64,000 nucleotides of DNA from CAZDKK01 sp964506245 (GCA_964506245.1 CAZDKK010000004.1:68441-132440), one strand, 5' to 3'; positions 53,563 through 63,368 are shown, numbered from the stretch's first letter. A program made the numbers and translations. The notes: a model not told the origin generated them from the letters alone.

Positions 53563-54761
53563 CCTCGATCCCCCTTGACCTCGGGGCAGTCTACCAACCT
53601 GCCCGCGCACTGCCCATCGGATTGTGCCAGCGCCTCGCGGTAGAGCGCCCCGGTCTCGGCCACACAGCGCTCCAGCGTGAAGTGCCGCTCGAGCCGCTCC
53701 CGCCCGGCCCGCCCCATGGAGGCGCGCCGATCGGGGTCGCGCGCGAGCGCCAGGATCTGCCGCGCCAGATCCGGCGGCGATCCGATCGGGACGAGCAGGC
53801 CCGTCTCACCCTCGCCGATCACCTCCGGGATCCCGCCCGCGCGCGTGCCCACCGTGGGCAAGCTCCAGGCCATGGCCTCGAGCAGCGCCAGGCCGAACGC
53901 CTCGTGGTGCGAGGGCAGCACGAGGATGTCGCCGGCCCCCAGCACGCTCGTGAGGTCCAGGCGATGACCGGCCAGGGCCACGTCGGCGGCCCAGCCGACC
54001 GCCGCGCGGCGGCGGGCAAGCTCGCCGGCGAGCGGCCCGCTGCCAAGCACCAGCAGGAAGGCGCGCGGCTCCGCGGCGATCACGGTGCCGAAGGCCTCCC
54101 ACAGGTCGAGGACGCCCTTCTCGGCCGTCAGACGTCCCGCGTAGACGATCACGATCCTCTCCGGCCCGAGGCCGAACTCGGCCCGCGCCGCCGCCCGCGT
54201 CGCGCCGTTCACCTGACCCGCGGGCGGGATAGCGATGCCGTGGTGGATCACGCGGACGCGGTCGGCGGGAGCGCCCAGCACCGACACCACCCCGCGGGCG
54301 ACGGCCGCGCTGGGCGCGATGAACCAGTCCGTCCGCCCCGCCGCGAACCGCTCGATCCAGGTGTGCACCGGCCGCCGCCCCATCCGCGGGTTCAGCACGT
54401 GGCCGTGCTCGCTGGCGATGATGCGCCCGGCGCCGGTCGCCGGCGCCACCGCGCGCACCCAGGGCGCCGAGACGTGGTCGTGGAGGATCCGCGGCCGCAT
54501 TCGCCGCACGGCCGCGCGCAGCCGCGCCGGCCCGCGCGCGTCCCACGCGCTCGCCAGGTGACAGCAGGTGCAGGGGACATCTGCCTCTCGCAGGGTTTCC
54601 GCGACGCCGTCATCGGTGGAGAGGTAGATCACGCCGCACCGGAACCCGCGGCCGGGCAGCCCGCGCACCAGATCTAGCACGTGGCGCTCGGCGCCCCCGG
54701 CCACGGCGCGCCACAACACGTGGGCCACCTCGACGCCAGAATCCCGCGCGGGCACGGTCAT
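53559..54761 (-). CDS. GT4-family glycosyltransferase
   Basis: 400 aa, GT-B fold. N-terminal domain VAHVLWRAVAGGAERHVLDL; C-terminal domain with VIVYAGRLTAEKGVLDLWEA, then HEAFGLALLEAMAWSLPTVG carrying the E-x7-E donor motif. It adds one sugar to the repeat unit; donor unknown. Overlaps both neighbours by four bases. Confidence 0.9.
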   Translation of the reverse strand: MTVPARDSGVEVAHVLWRAVAGGAERHVLDLVRGLPGRGFRCGVIYLSTDDGVAETLREADVPCTCCHLASAWDARGPARLRAAVRRMRPRILHDHVSAPWVRAVAPATGAGRIIASEHGHVLNPRMGRRPVHTWIERFAAGRTDWFIAPSAAVARGVVSVLGAPADRVRVIHHGIAIPPAGQVNGATRAAARAEFGLGPERIVIVYAGRLTAEKGVLDLWEAFGTVIAAEPRAFLLVLGSGPLAGELARRRAAVGWAADVALAGHRLDLTSVLGAGDILVLPSHHEAFGLALLEAMAWSLPTVGTRAGGIPEVIGEGETGLLVPIGSPPDLARQILALARDPDRRASMGRAGRERLERHFTLERCVAETGALYREALAQSDGQCAGRLVDCPEVKGDRG

Positions 54762-56233
54762 GGCCGCGGTCCGGCATGCGCGTGCCGGTCCTCCCACGCC
54801 TGCCGCCAGGTCCAGCCCGCGATCAGCCAGTAGACCAGGTTGGTGGGGTTGGTGCGCATCGTGCCGTTCGAGAAGTTCATCAAGAGCAAGACCAGCACCG
54901 CCGATCCCACGATGAAGCCCATCGCGCGCCGCTCGGGCGACGCGCTGCGACAGAGCCGCCGGAGCGCCCAGAAGGGCAGCGTGTACAAGAGGACGATCAC
55001 GGCCAATCCCACCAGGCCGCACTCGAGGGCGATGTTCATCCACGCATTGTCGGTGCTCAGCCCCCCCGACCCTCCCGCGGCCAGCCCCAGCCTCTGGAAG
55101 ACGCCGGTGTCAGCCGTGGCACCCAGGCCCAGGCCGAGCAGCGGCTCGCCCGCCAGGATGTTCAGGGCGTTGGCGTTGTTGTGGGCACGGACCTGAAGCG
55201 ACGTCCCGAGCCCCTCGCGCACGACGAACGAGGCGATCAGCCGGTTGCGCACCAGGTCGCCGACCTGGATGTAGGCGATCGTCCCCACCACCAGCAGGCC
55301 AACCAGGAGCCCGAGCAGCAGGCGCGGGTTTCGTGAGCGCACCGCCAGGATCACGATGAAGAGGACCGCGCCCACGAGCACGGTCATGTTGTAGGTCATC
55401 ACCAGCGTATAAGCACTGAGCAGGAGCGTCAGCGCCACGAGCCAGCGCTGCCCGCGCGAGCGGACACGCCCCCACAGGTAGAGGCACAGGACGATCCCGA
55501 TGAAGGCGAAGGAGGCCAGCGCGATCTGGTCGTCCAGCGTGGAGAAGACGCGCTGGTACTTCTGCCCGCTGATGGGGTCCTCGACGGCGAAGGCGACAGC
55601 GCCCGTCTCGAGGCTGAGGCCCATGCTATGCAGCTCGGCGAAGCCCATCAGGGACTGCACCACCGCGCCCAGGCCCACCATCCAGACGAGCGCGACCACC
55701 CACCAGAGGAAGCGGCGGGTATCGCGCGCGTCGCCGGATGTCTCCAGGGCGAGGAACAACAACGGCGGGTAGAGCAGGTGCCCCTTGTAGGCGTTGAGGA
55801 TGGGCAGCACCGGCACCTGGCGCGCCATGGCGATCACGGCCAGCAGCGCGACGAAGACGACGGCGAGGAGCATCGTCAGGAAGGGTATCCGCGCAGCGTC
55901 CCACCAGGGCTGCCGGCGCCATGTCAGAACGCGCGAGAGCGCCCAGACGGGAAACGCGCCGAAGAAGACCATCCCCTTGAGCCAGCCGAGCGGGACATCG
56001 CTGAAGCGGCCGACCAGCGGCGCGGCGATCGCGATGAGCAGAAACGCCGCCAGGAAGAGCCCCGGGCGGCGGATCAGCGCGTAGAGCGCAAGCCAAAGGG
56101 CCAGGGGCGCGAGGATCGCGAGCAGTCCCCCGTGGGGTGGCAGATAGACCATGCCGGCCACGTAGATCGCCAGACCGAGGATCAGGAGCGGGACCGACAG
56201 GTCGCGCCAGACGATGCTCCGCACGGCGATCAA
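54758..56233 (-). CDS. O-antigen polymerase/ligase-like membrane protein (Wzy/WaaL)
   Basis: 491 aa with about 11-12 TM helices and a periplasmic loop before the last helices containing ANALNILAGEPLLGLGLGAT, typical of the Wzy_C/O-antigen-ligase family. It likely polymerises repeat units, given the adjacent Wzz-like and Wzx proteins. Start TTG 56233 with GGGGGGTG upstream; GTG 56224 is an alternative. Confidence 0.85.
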   Translation of the reverse strand: MIAVRSIVWRDLSVPLLILGLAIYVAGMVYLPPHGGLLAILAPLALWLALYALIRRPGLFLAAFLLIAIAAPLVGRFSDVPLGWLKGMVFFGAFPVWALSRVLTWRRQPWWDAARIPFLTMLLAVVFVALLAVIAMARQVPVLPILNAYKGHLLYPPLLFLALETSGDARDTRRFLWWVVALVWMVGLGAVVQSLMGFAELHSMGLSLETGAVAFAVEDPISGQKYQRVFSTLDDQIALASFAFIGIVLCLYLWGRVRSRGQRWLVALTLLLSAYTLVMTYNMTVLVGAVLFIVILAVRSRNPRLLLGLLVGLLVVGTIAYIQVGDLVRNRLIASFVVREGLGTSLQVRAHNNANALNILAGEPLLGLGLGATADTGVFQRLGLAAGGSGGLSTDNAWMNIALECGLVGLAVIVLLYTLPFWALRRLCRSASPERRAMGFIVGSAVLVLLLMNFSNGTMRTNPTNLVYWLIAGWTWRQAWEDRHAHAGPRP

Positions 56234-56271
56234 CCCTGCACCCCCCGGCCGGTGTGGCCGGCGACCCAGGT

Positions 56272-57501
56272 CTAGGCGCGAGCCGCCGGCGGACGCGGGA
56301 ACCACGCTGCGCGCCGCCGCTCGAACCACTCCAGGACACCGGCCGCGGCGATGCCGAACAACACCCCCGCGAACGCCGCCCCCAGCACCATCATCTTGCG
56401 CTTGGGCGAGTCGCGCTCCTCGGGCGGTACGGCCGGATCGAGCACCTGGATGGTCGGCGTGTCGCGCGCCTCCTCGATCTTGGCCTGGTAGTACTGCTCG
56501 CGAATGTACGTCTGGAGTTGGAGCTGGGCGGTCAGCTCGCGTTCGTAGCCCGCCAGCCGCAGCTCCAACGACGGGATGCGCGAGGCTGGCAGGTCGATCT
56601 GCGTGTCCGCCGCGCTCGCATCCCCGCTGCTGGTGCGTTCCAGCTCGCTCAGCCGTCGCCGCTGCTGCTCGATCGTGCTGCGCAGTGCGCGGACGACGGG
56701 GTTCTCCTCCGTCATGGTCTGCAGGGCGATCCCCAGCTCGATCTCCTTCTCGAGCAGCTGCCCCTTGAGCATGGCGGCCGTCTCGACGAGCGCCTTGGTC
56801 TGCGCGTCCAGCGCCAGGGCACCGTGTTCCTCGCGGAAGCTCGTCAGCTCCTCGCCCAGGCGGCGGACCGTCTCCTCGTTGATCTCGAACTGCCGCTCGA
56901 GGTAGATCCGGATCTGCTTCGCCCGCGAGAGGCTCTTCTCACGGTTCACCTGATCGAGCTGCGCGACGTAGGCATTGACCAGGTCCGCCGCGCGCTGCCG
57001 CGCGATCTCGTCGCTGGCGCGGCCAGCGAACCAGCCGGTGAAGCCCTTGGCGGTGATCTCCAGCATGCCGGCGTCCATCAGGTTGAACCGCGAGCGTCTC
57101 TGGACCATCGCCACGGCCGCTTCCATCGCCGCGCGCTCGCTGCGGTCGCGCTGCTTGAGCCAATCGAGCGCGCCCACCTGGCGGACCACCGCCTCGGCGA
57201 CGGTGCGGCTCTGCAGGATCTGCTTGAAGAGCCGGGCCGAGTTGCCCGTGTCGCTCTGCAGCCCCAGGAAGCCGAGCGCGCCCGACGCGCCCGGCAGCCC
57301 GATGAAGGTCTGGTTGTTGGCTTCCGTGGGGGGCAGCAGCGTGCAGCGGGCGATGTAGGTGCGGGGCATGACCAAGGAGAGGAGGATCGCGAGGAGGGTG
57401 AAGGCCGCCACGGATGCGATCAGCAACCCGCGCCGGCGCCACAGCACGCCGAACACCGCCTCGATGCTCGGATCGCCCGAGCGGATGTCCTGATCCGCCA
57501 A
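56272..57501 (-). CDS. Wzz/GNVR-type chain-length determinant
   Basis: 409 aa. N-terminal TM (LLIASVAAFTLLAILLSLVM), periplasmic Wzz domain followed by long coiled coils (about 180-320), a second TM near the end (MMVLGAAFAGVLFGIAAAGV), and the short PPEERDSPKR motif before it (the Pro-rich GNVR end). No tyrosine-kinase domain is fused. It sets polymer length with the Wzy-like protein. TTG 57501 is preferred because GGAGG lies 9 nt before it; it heads the minus-strand operon. Confidence 0.85.
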   Translation of the reverse strand: MADQDIRSGDPSIEAVFGVLWRRRGLLIASVAAFTLLAILLSLVMPRTYIARCTLLPPTEANNQTFIGLPGASGALGFLGLQSDTGNSARLFKQILQSRTVAEAVVRQVGALDWLKQRDRSERAAMEAAVAMVQRRSRFNLMDAGMLEITAKGFTGWFAGRASDEIARQRAADLVNAYVAQLDQVNREKSLSRAKQIRIYLERQFEINEETVRRLGEELTSFREEHGALALDAQTKALVETAAMLKGQLLEKEIELGIALQTMTEENPVVRALRSTIEQQRRRLSELERTSSGDASAADTQIDLPASRIPSLELRLAGYERELTAQLQLQTYIREQYYQAKIEEARDTPTIQVLDPAVPPEERDSPKRKMMVLGAAFAGVLFGIAAAGVLEWFERRRAAWFPRPPAARA

Positions 57502-57667
57502 GACCGCGTTCCTCCAACCCGCCGCCGGCCCGGCCGTGGCCTCCGTAGCTGCCGTCACCCGCGCCGGCGCACCATCCTGGCCCAACCCGCGGCAGCGGTC
57601 CGGGAGCCCTCCCGCGGCAGCGGCCCAGGATACAGGAGATCCCCCCCACCGTCCATGGCGTGCCTCG

Positions 57668-57696
57668 GTGACAGAGCTGTTTGCCCGTGCTAGGGT
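57668..57696 (+). promoter_or_regulatory. Putative promoter of the glycosyltransferase genes
   Basis: -35 GTGACA (57668-57673), 17-base spacer ending TGC (extended -10), then TAGGGT (57691-57696), 66 bases before ATG 57762. It lies in the 260-base divergent region between the Wzz-like gene and this operon. Confidence 0.4.
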
Positions 57697-57761
57697 TACG
57701 CGGTTCGCGCGCCATGGGCCCGCGTGGGATGCCCCGTACGGATGGCGCCGCAGGGTCGTCC

Positions 57762-59027
57762 ATGAGAATCGCTGTCCTTCACAACCGCTACCACGTGACC
57801 TCCGGGCCGGAGCGCTACCTCTTCGAGATCCAGGCCAGCCTCGCGGCGCGCGGCCACGAGGTGATTCCCTTCTCGGTGCGCTACGCGCAGAATCGCTCCT
57901 CCGCGTACGAGCGCTACTTCGTCCCGCCGCCCGGCGGCTCCGATGCGATCTACTACCGCGATGTGCGCGGCCCCATCGCCAAGGCCCGCCTCTTCTGGCG
58001 CTCGGTCTACTCGCCCGGGACGCGCCGCCGCATGGCGCGCCTCATCGCCGCGGAGCACCCCGATCTGGCCTACGTGCTCATCATCGCCAATGTCCTGTCG
58101 CCGAGCGCCCTGGCGGCCTGCCGCGACGCGGGGCTGCCCGTGGTGATGCGCCTCTCGGACTACCACCTCCTGGTGCCGTGCTACGCCTTCTTCGACGGGC
58201 GCGAGATCTGCGAGCTGTGCCTGCACGGCTCCCGGCTCCACGCGGTGCGCAAGCGGTGTCTCCAGAACTCCGCGCTGGTCTCGTTGGGGCGGATCGCCGG
58301 CATGGCGGTCCACGACCGCCTGCGCCTCTACGACGCCGTGGACCGCTTCATCGCGCCCTCGCGTTTCATGTACCAGAAGATGGTCGAGGCGGGTACGGCG
58401 CCCGAGCGGCTCGTGCACATCCCGAGCTTCACAGACCTCTCCAACCCGGTGCACGAGGAGCCCCCCGGTGACACCATCCTGTACAGCGGGCGCATCAGCC
58501 CGGAGAAGGGTCTGGCCGCCCTGCTGGCGGCCTATCGCCGCGCGGGAGCCCCCGGCGAGCTGCGCATCGCCGGGAACGCCGACACGCCGGAGGGCCGGCG
58601 CCTGCAGGCCGAGGTCGCGCGGCACGGGCCGGCCAACGTGCGGTTCCTGGGCGCTTGCAGCCGGGAACAGATCATCCGGCTGATGGCGGAGGCCCGACTG
58701 GTTGCGGTGCCGTCGATCTGGTACGAGAATCTGCCCCTCGCCGCGCTGGAGGCTGCGGCGGCGGGCCGTGCGGTGGTCGGCCACGACGTGGGCAGCATGC
58801 CCGAGGCGGTGGAGGACGGCACCACCGGGTTCCTGGCTCCCCTGGGGGCGATCGATGAGCTGGCGGCCCGCATCCGGCGGCTGATGGACGATCGCGAGTT
58901 GGCCGCGGGCATGGGCCGGGCGGCGCGCCTGAAGGCGGAGCGCGAGTTCCATCCCGACGCGCACGTGGATCGCCTGCTGGCGCTGTGGGAGGAGTTGGCG
59001 CGAGGCCGCGGCGGTCGTAGCCTCTGA
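57762..59027 (+). CDS. GT4-family glycosyltransferase
   Basis: 421 aa: MRIAVLHNRYHVTSGPERYL start typical of GT4, an inserted Cys-containing segment (FFDGREICELCLHGSRLHAV, found in several capsule transferases), then LYSGRISPEKGLAALLAAYR and the donor motif ENLPLAALEAAAAGRAVVG. Donor unknown. It is followed after a few bases by a second transferase. Confidence 0.9.
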   Translation: MRIAVLHNRYHVTSGPERYLFEIQASLAARGHEVIPFSVRYAQNRSSAYERYFVPPPGGSDAIYYRDVRGPIAKARLFWRSVYSPGTRRRMARLIAAEHPDLAYVLIIANVLSPSALAACRDAGLPVVMRLSDYHLLVPCYAFFDGREICELCLHGSRLHAVRKRCLQNSALVSLGRIAGMAVHDRLRLYDAVDRFIAPSRFMYQKMVEAGTAPERLVHIPSFTDLSNPVHEEPPGDTILYSGRISPEKGLAALLAAYRRAGAPGELRIAGNADTPEGRRLQAEVARHGPANVRFLGACSREQIIRLMAEARLVAVPSIWYENLPLAALEAAAAGRAVVGHDVGSMPEAVEDGTTGFLAPLGAIDELAARIRRLMDDRELAAGMGRAARLKAEREFHPDAHVDRLLALWEELARGRGGRSL

Positions 59028-59032
59028 CGGGT

Positions 59033-60184
59033 GTGGAGCCGGCCTGGGTGAGGATGGCGGGGGAACCCCAGCGCGTGCGCATCGCCTTCATGGGGATCAA
59101 AGGCCTGCCCTCCCGATTCGGCGCGGATCGGGTGGTCGAGAGCCTGGTCGGGCAGCTCGCGGACCGGCACGAGATCACCGTCTACGCGTGCCGGGCGATG
59201 TATCCCGAGCGCCCCACCTTCTCCTCCTTCCGCCAGGTCTACGTGCCGTCGCTGCCGGGCAAGCACCTGCGCATGGCATCGGTCATGGTCTTTGCCGCGT
59301 TCCACGCGCTCCTGCGCGGTCGCTACGACCTGATTCACTTGCACAATCTGGAGACCGGCTTCGTCGTGCCCCTCCTGCGCCTGCGCTTTCCGGTCGTGGT
59401 CACGTCCCACGGCTGGGCGCACCTCATCGACAAATGGAGCGGGCCGGCGCGCACGCTGATGCGCTGGTTCGAGGAGCTCGCCCTCCGCTCGGCCAGCGCG
59501 GTCACCGCCGTCTCGAAACCCCAGGCCATCAGCTACCACGAGGAGACCGGCCGCCCCGTGACCTGGGTGCCCAACGGCATTCGCCACCCGCTGCCCTGCG
59601 ACCACGAGCGCGGCCGCGAGGCGCTGCGCCAGGCCGGCGCGCCCGAGGAGGGCTTCGTGCTCTTCATGGCCGGGCGCATCATCCCGATGAAGGGGTGCCA
59701 CCTGCTGCTCGAGGCCTGCCGCCGCCTGGGCCGTGACGTCGCGCTGGTCGTTGTCGGGGACGAGACCGAGCTGCCGGAGTACGCGGCCGAGCTGCGCGCC
59801 CTGGCCGGGTCAAGGACCTACTTCCTGGGCTTCGTGGGGGACCCGGCCACGCTCTTCGGCCTCGCCTCCCGCGCGCGCCTCTTCGTCTTCCCCTCCACCA
59901 TCGAGGCCATGTCGATGGCTCTGCTCGAGGTCGCGTCCCTGGGCATTCCGGCGCTGGTGAGCGACATCCCCGCGAACCGGGCCGTCCTGGACGAGCGACA
60001 CGCGACATTCTTCCGGTCGGGCGACGTGGCTGATCTGGCCCAGAAGCTCGCGGCCTGTCTGGATGGGTCAGTGGAACTGGCTGTGAAAGCTCGCGCGGCG
60101 CAAACCTACGTTCGTGATGCGTACGCGTGGCCCAGGATCGCCGCCCGCTACGAAGAAGTCTACCGGTCGGCCACGGCTCGCTGA
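59033..60184 (+). CDS. GT4-family glycosyltransferase
   Basis: 383 aa. VRIAFMGIKGLPSRFGADRV resembles rhamnosyl- and related DUF1972/GT4 transferases; IHLHNLETGFVVPLL, FMAGRIIPMKGCHLLLEACR and STIEAMSMALLEVASLGIPA follow. The start is uncertain: GTG 59033, GTG 59048 and ATG 59054 are all possible, the latter two nearer the family N-terminus. The 3' end overlaps the convergent transferase by 25 bases. Confidence 0.88.
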   Translation: MEPAWVRMAGEPQRVRIAFMGIKGLPSRFGADRVVESLVGQLADRHEITVYACRAMYPERPTFSSFRQVYVPSLPGKHLRMASVMVFAAFHALLRGRYDLIHLHNLETGFVVPLLRLRFPVVVTSHGWAHLIDKWSGPARTLMRWFEELALRSASAVTAVSKPQAISYHEETGRPVTWVPNGIRHPLPCDHERGREALRQAGAPEEGFVLFMAGRIIPMKGCHLLLEACRRLGRDVALVVVGDETELPEYAAELRALAGSRTYFLGFVGDPATLFGLASRARLFVFPSTIEAMSMALLEVASLGIPALVSDIPANRAVLDERHATFFRSGDVADLAQKLAACLDGSVELAVKARAAQTYVRDAYAWPRIAARYEEVYRSATAR

Positions 60185-61395
60185 AGGTCTCCGCCCGCGG
60201 CCTCGTTCAAGTATCCCGCCAGCGTGCGGGTCAGCTCGCGGCGGTGGTAGCGTCGCTCCGCCTCTGGGTTATACACGACATCCTGACCGCGTAGCTGCAC
60301 GTGGCGACTGTGAAAGTCCTGCAGGGCTTGCAGAATGCCGTCCGCCTCCTCGTGGGAGACCCAGCGCAGCGCCGGGCTAGCGAACTCGCGGCAGTAGGCG
60401 GCCAGAATGCCCTCGGCGCCGCCGAGAACGAGGATGGGCCGGCGGCAGCCGATGTAGTCGAAGATCTTGGTGGTCGGCTCGTGCTTGACGCCGCTGGAGA
60501 AGATGACCAGCAGATCTGCGCCGCGGCACCAGCGCAGGCAGGCGCGGTAAGGCAGGTAGCCCGTGCAGTGAAAGCGATCCGCGAGGCCGGCGGCGTCCAC
60601 CGCGCGGTGCAGCCCCGGATTGTCCTCGCCCACGTGGACGAACTCGAAGTCCGCGGCCCCCGGCTGGCCGGAGTGGGCCCAGGCGGCGAGCGCGGCCAGG
60701 AACGTGTCGGTCCGGCGGCCCACGGCCAGCTTGCCGGCGTAGACCATCCGGAAGCGCTGGGGCACGACGGGCGCGAGGTCCTCGAAGTCCGGCGGGTCGA
60801 ACCCGTTGGGCAGGTAGACGATCCCCGCGGCGTGCTCCATCCGGCCCCCGTAGCGGGCGCGGTAATCCTCGACCGTGTGCGGCGAGGCGCACAGCAGATA
60901 GCGCGCGTGGGCCAGGACCCGCGGCTCGCAGAGACCGCTCAGCAGGTGGTCGAAGCGCCCCGCCGTGCCGGCCGGCGTCTGGTAGGGATCGAGGTGCCAG
61001 GCATCGCGCATGTCGATCAGGTACGGCACCTGCCGGCGGCGGTAGAGGCGCGGCCCGACCAGGGTGGGGTAGAACGGCGGGCCGGTGATCATGACGGCGT
61101 CGGGTCGCACCTCGCGCGCCAGGCGATCGGCGGCGGGCAGGAGGACCGGCAGCCACTTTTTCTCGAGCGCCTGGAAGGGCACCCAGCCGGCCACGCCCGT
61201 GTGGCGAACGTCGAGATCGGCCGGCAGGTCGTCCAAGAAGCCCTCATCGCGCCGGGCGTGAAGATCGGGCGCCAGGGTGAGGACCACGCTCCGCCAGCCG
61301 AATTCGGGCAAGTACTTCACGAACTTGGTGATCCGGAAGACTCCCACGCCCCCGACCGGCGGGAACAGGGCGCTGACGACGAGCAGGCATTTCAT
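60160..61395 (-). CDS. GT4-family glycosyltransferase
   Basis: 411 aa: MKCLLVVSALFPPVGGVGVF, ALEKKWLPVLLPAADRLARE, PDAVMITGPPFYPTLVG, MVYAGKLAVGRRTDTFLAAL, KHEPTTKIFDYIGCRRPILV. The pattern is that of transferases of exopolysaccharide loci with a PPxGGxG N-terminus. GAGG before ATG 61395. It is the outermost gene of the polysaccharide region. Confidence 0.87.
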   Translation of the reverse strand: MKCLLVVSALFPPVGGVGVFRITKFVKYLPEFGWRSVVLTLAPDLHARRDEGFLDDLPADLDVRHTGVAGWVPFQALEKKWLPVLLPAADRLAREVRPDAVMITGPPFYPTLVGPRLYRRRQVPYLIDMRDAWHLDPYQTPAGTAGRFDHLLSGLCEPRVLAHARYLLCASPHTVEDYRARYGGRMEHAAGIVYLPNGFDPPDFEDLAPVVPQRFRMVYAGKLAVGRRTDTFLAALAAWAHSGQPGAADFEFVHVGEDNPGLHRAVDAAGLADRFHCTGYLPYRACLRWCRGADLLVIFSSGVKHEPTTKIFDYIGCRRPILVLGGAEGILAAYCREFASPALRWVSHEEADGILQALQDFHSRHVQLRGQDVVYNPEAERRYHRRELTRTLAGYLNEAAGGDLQRAVADR

Positions 61396-61685
61396 GGAAG
61401 AGCCTCGGGGTCCACGCGCCTTCCCCCGGCGCGGAGCACAGGCGCGGATCCTAGCCGCGCGTGCCGGGGGTGTAAAGGAGGGGGCGTACGCCCGGGAGCC
61501 GGGCGCGCGGTCACACATCCGCGCCCGCGCGCCGCGGCCCGCGCGGCAGGGATGCGTGGACGCATCCCCCTCGAGCCGATATGCTCACGCCTGCGTTGCC
61601 CGGCACCCGGCAGCGATCCCTCCGGAGGGGGCCAGGCGGTTGGAGAGCGCACGTGCGCGCTGTGAGAGCTCAAGGGGGCGAGGTC

Positions 61686-62504
61686 ATGGACATCCGGCGC
61701 AGGCTGGCGATCGGTGTCGCGCTCATCGCGCTCATCTCGCTCCTTGCGCTCATCGCGCTGCGCGCGCCCGCGAGCCTTGCCGCCGAAGTCGATGCCAAGA
61801 CCATGATTCTTGGCGACTTGCGCATCGATCCCCCGACGGGCTACGTCAACGATCGCGCGGGTCTCCTGACCGCGGCACAGCAAGCCGAACTCGAAGAGCT
61901 CTGCCGCGGCATCGACCAGCGAACGGGTACCCAGATCGCCCTGGTCATCCTGCCCAGCCTCGAGGGCGAGGCCGCCGACGATGTCAAGGTCCGCCTCTTC
62001 GAGACTTGGGGCGTCGGCCACCGAGCGGATGACCGGGGGTTGCTCATCCTCCACGCGCTGGAGGAGCGGCGCATCGAGATCGAGGTCGGCTACGGGCTCG
62101 AGGGGATCCTGCCGGACGCGCGCGTGGGCCGGATCCTCGACGAGCACGTCGTGCCGAGCTTCCGGGGGGAGCGCTTCTTCGAGGGCTATCGCGCCGGGCT
62201 CGCCGCGATCGGGCAGATCCTGGAGCAGGATCCCGATGCCCGGGATGGAACAGACGCCTACGGCACCGGCCCCGGCCGGCAGGGCACGGGCGGATTCCCG
62301 CTCGCGCTGCTGATCCTCATCCCGGTGCTGCTCTACCTGTTCGTGCGCCACCCGCGGCTGCTGCTCCTGCTGATGATGATGAACATGGGGGGCGGCGGAG
62401 GCAGTGGGCGCTCCCGGGGCGGCTTTGGCGGGGGTTTCGGGGGCGGCTTTGGGGGCTTCGGCGGTGGCCGCAGCGGTGGCGGCGGCGCCGGGCGGTCGTA
62501 CTGA
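61686..62504 (+). CDS. TPM-domain membrane protein (YgcG-like)
   Basis: 272 aa: signal peptide or anchor (LIALISLLALIALRAPASLA), TPM domain (about 50-175; GYVNDRAGLLTAAQQAELEE, TGTQIALVILPSLEGEAADD, IEVGYGLEGILPDARVGRIL), one TM (FPLALLILIPVLLYLFV), and a Gly-rich tail of about 40 residues with GGGFGG units. TPM proteins commonly accompany LemA, which occurs here 0.9 kb further on. Function of the family: envelope-associated, unclear. Confidence 0.87.
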   Translation: MDIRRRLAIGVALIALISLLALIALRAPASLAAEVDAKTMILGDLRIDPPTGYVNDRAGLLTAAQQAELEELCRGIDQRTGTQIALVILPSLEGEAADDVKVRLFETWGVGHRADDRGLLILHALEERRIEIEVGYGLEGILPDARVGRILDEHVVPSFRGERFFEGYRAGLAAIGQILEQDPDARDGTDAYGTGPGRQGTGGFPLALLILIPVLLYLFVRHPRLLLLLMMMNMGGGGGSGRSRGGFGGGFGGGFGGFGGGRSGGGGAGRSY

Positions 62505-62556
62505 GCACGGCCGCGCCGGCCGGCGCGGGCGAGGGTGAGACCAAGGAGGCGGTACG

Positions 62557-63312
62557 GTGGCGAAGAGTCCCGAAGAGATCTGCACCGCCTTCGTCGAGCA
62601 GATGAAGGCGACGTGGGGACCGGATCTGCATTCGGTCGTCCTCTACGGCAGCGCCGCGCGGGCCGACTACGTCCCCGGGCGATCCGGGATCGATTTCCTG
62701 ATCCTGCTGCGCGAGGTCGATCCGCGGCGGCTGATCCAGCTACAGAAGCTCGCCCGGCGATGGCGCGGCGAACGCGTCATCCTGCCCTTCTTCCTGCGGC
62801 AGGACATGGTGGCCGAAGCGCTCGACGCCTATCCGCTCGAGTTCCTGACCATGCAGCTCGGTCACCGCCTGCTGCACGGCGAGGACCCGCTGCGCGACCT
62901 GGTCATCGATCGCGAAGATGTGCGGCGCCAGTGTGAGCGCGAGCTGCGCGGCAAGCTGCTCCACCTGAGCGCGGGCGCGATCGACTGCGGGGGCAAGCGC
63001 GGGAAGATGGCGGACCTCATGCGCGCCACCCTGCCGGCGATGACCGCCATCTTCCAGGGGCTGCTCTTCGTCGCTGGCAAGCCGCACGCGCTGGTGGGCA
63101 CCGAGCTGCAGGATGCCGCGCGCGACGCCTTCGACCTGGACACGGGGCTCTTCCACGAGCTGTACCGGCTGCGGATCGAGAAGCATCCGCCCGGCCGCGA
63201 CAAGCTCGAGGGGCTGCTGATCCGCTACCTGCGCGAGCTGGAGCGGCTGGTGATGTGGGCCGATGCCGGCGGCGTCCGCCAGGCCGCGGTCCGCGGGACG
63301 GACGTCACGTGA
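62557..63312 (+). CDS. MNT-type nucleotidyltransferase-domain protein
   Basis: 251 aa. The start has the pol-beta fold signature VVLYGSAARADYVPG, but the usual SDxD is SGID (residues about 43-46), so one of the metal-binding Asp residues is missing; LPFFLRQDMVAEALDAYPLE may carry the third. The helical C-terminal half (about 125-245) resembles HEPN or KNTase-C helices, with HLSAGAIDCGGKR. It may bind nucleotides without catalysis. GTG start with AAGGAGG upstream. It sits between the TPM and LemA genes, a conserved-looking envelope group. Confidence 0.7.
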   Translation: MAKSPEEICTAFVEQMKATWGPDLHSVVLYGSAARADYVPGRSGIDFLILLREVDPRRLIQLQKLARRWRGERVILPFFLRQDMVAEALDAYPLEFLTMQLGHRLLHGEDPLRDLVIDREDVRRQCERELRGKLLHLSAGAIDCGGKRGKMADLMRATLPAMTAIFQGLLFVAGKPHALVGTELQDAARDAFDLDTGLFHELYRLRIEKHPPGRDKLEGLLIRYLRELERLVMWADAGGVRQAAVRGTDVT

Positions 63313-63368
63313 CAGCCTGGACGCAAGGAGGCCCAGAAGCGGGCCCCCGCGCCGGGAATGGAGGACGC

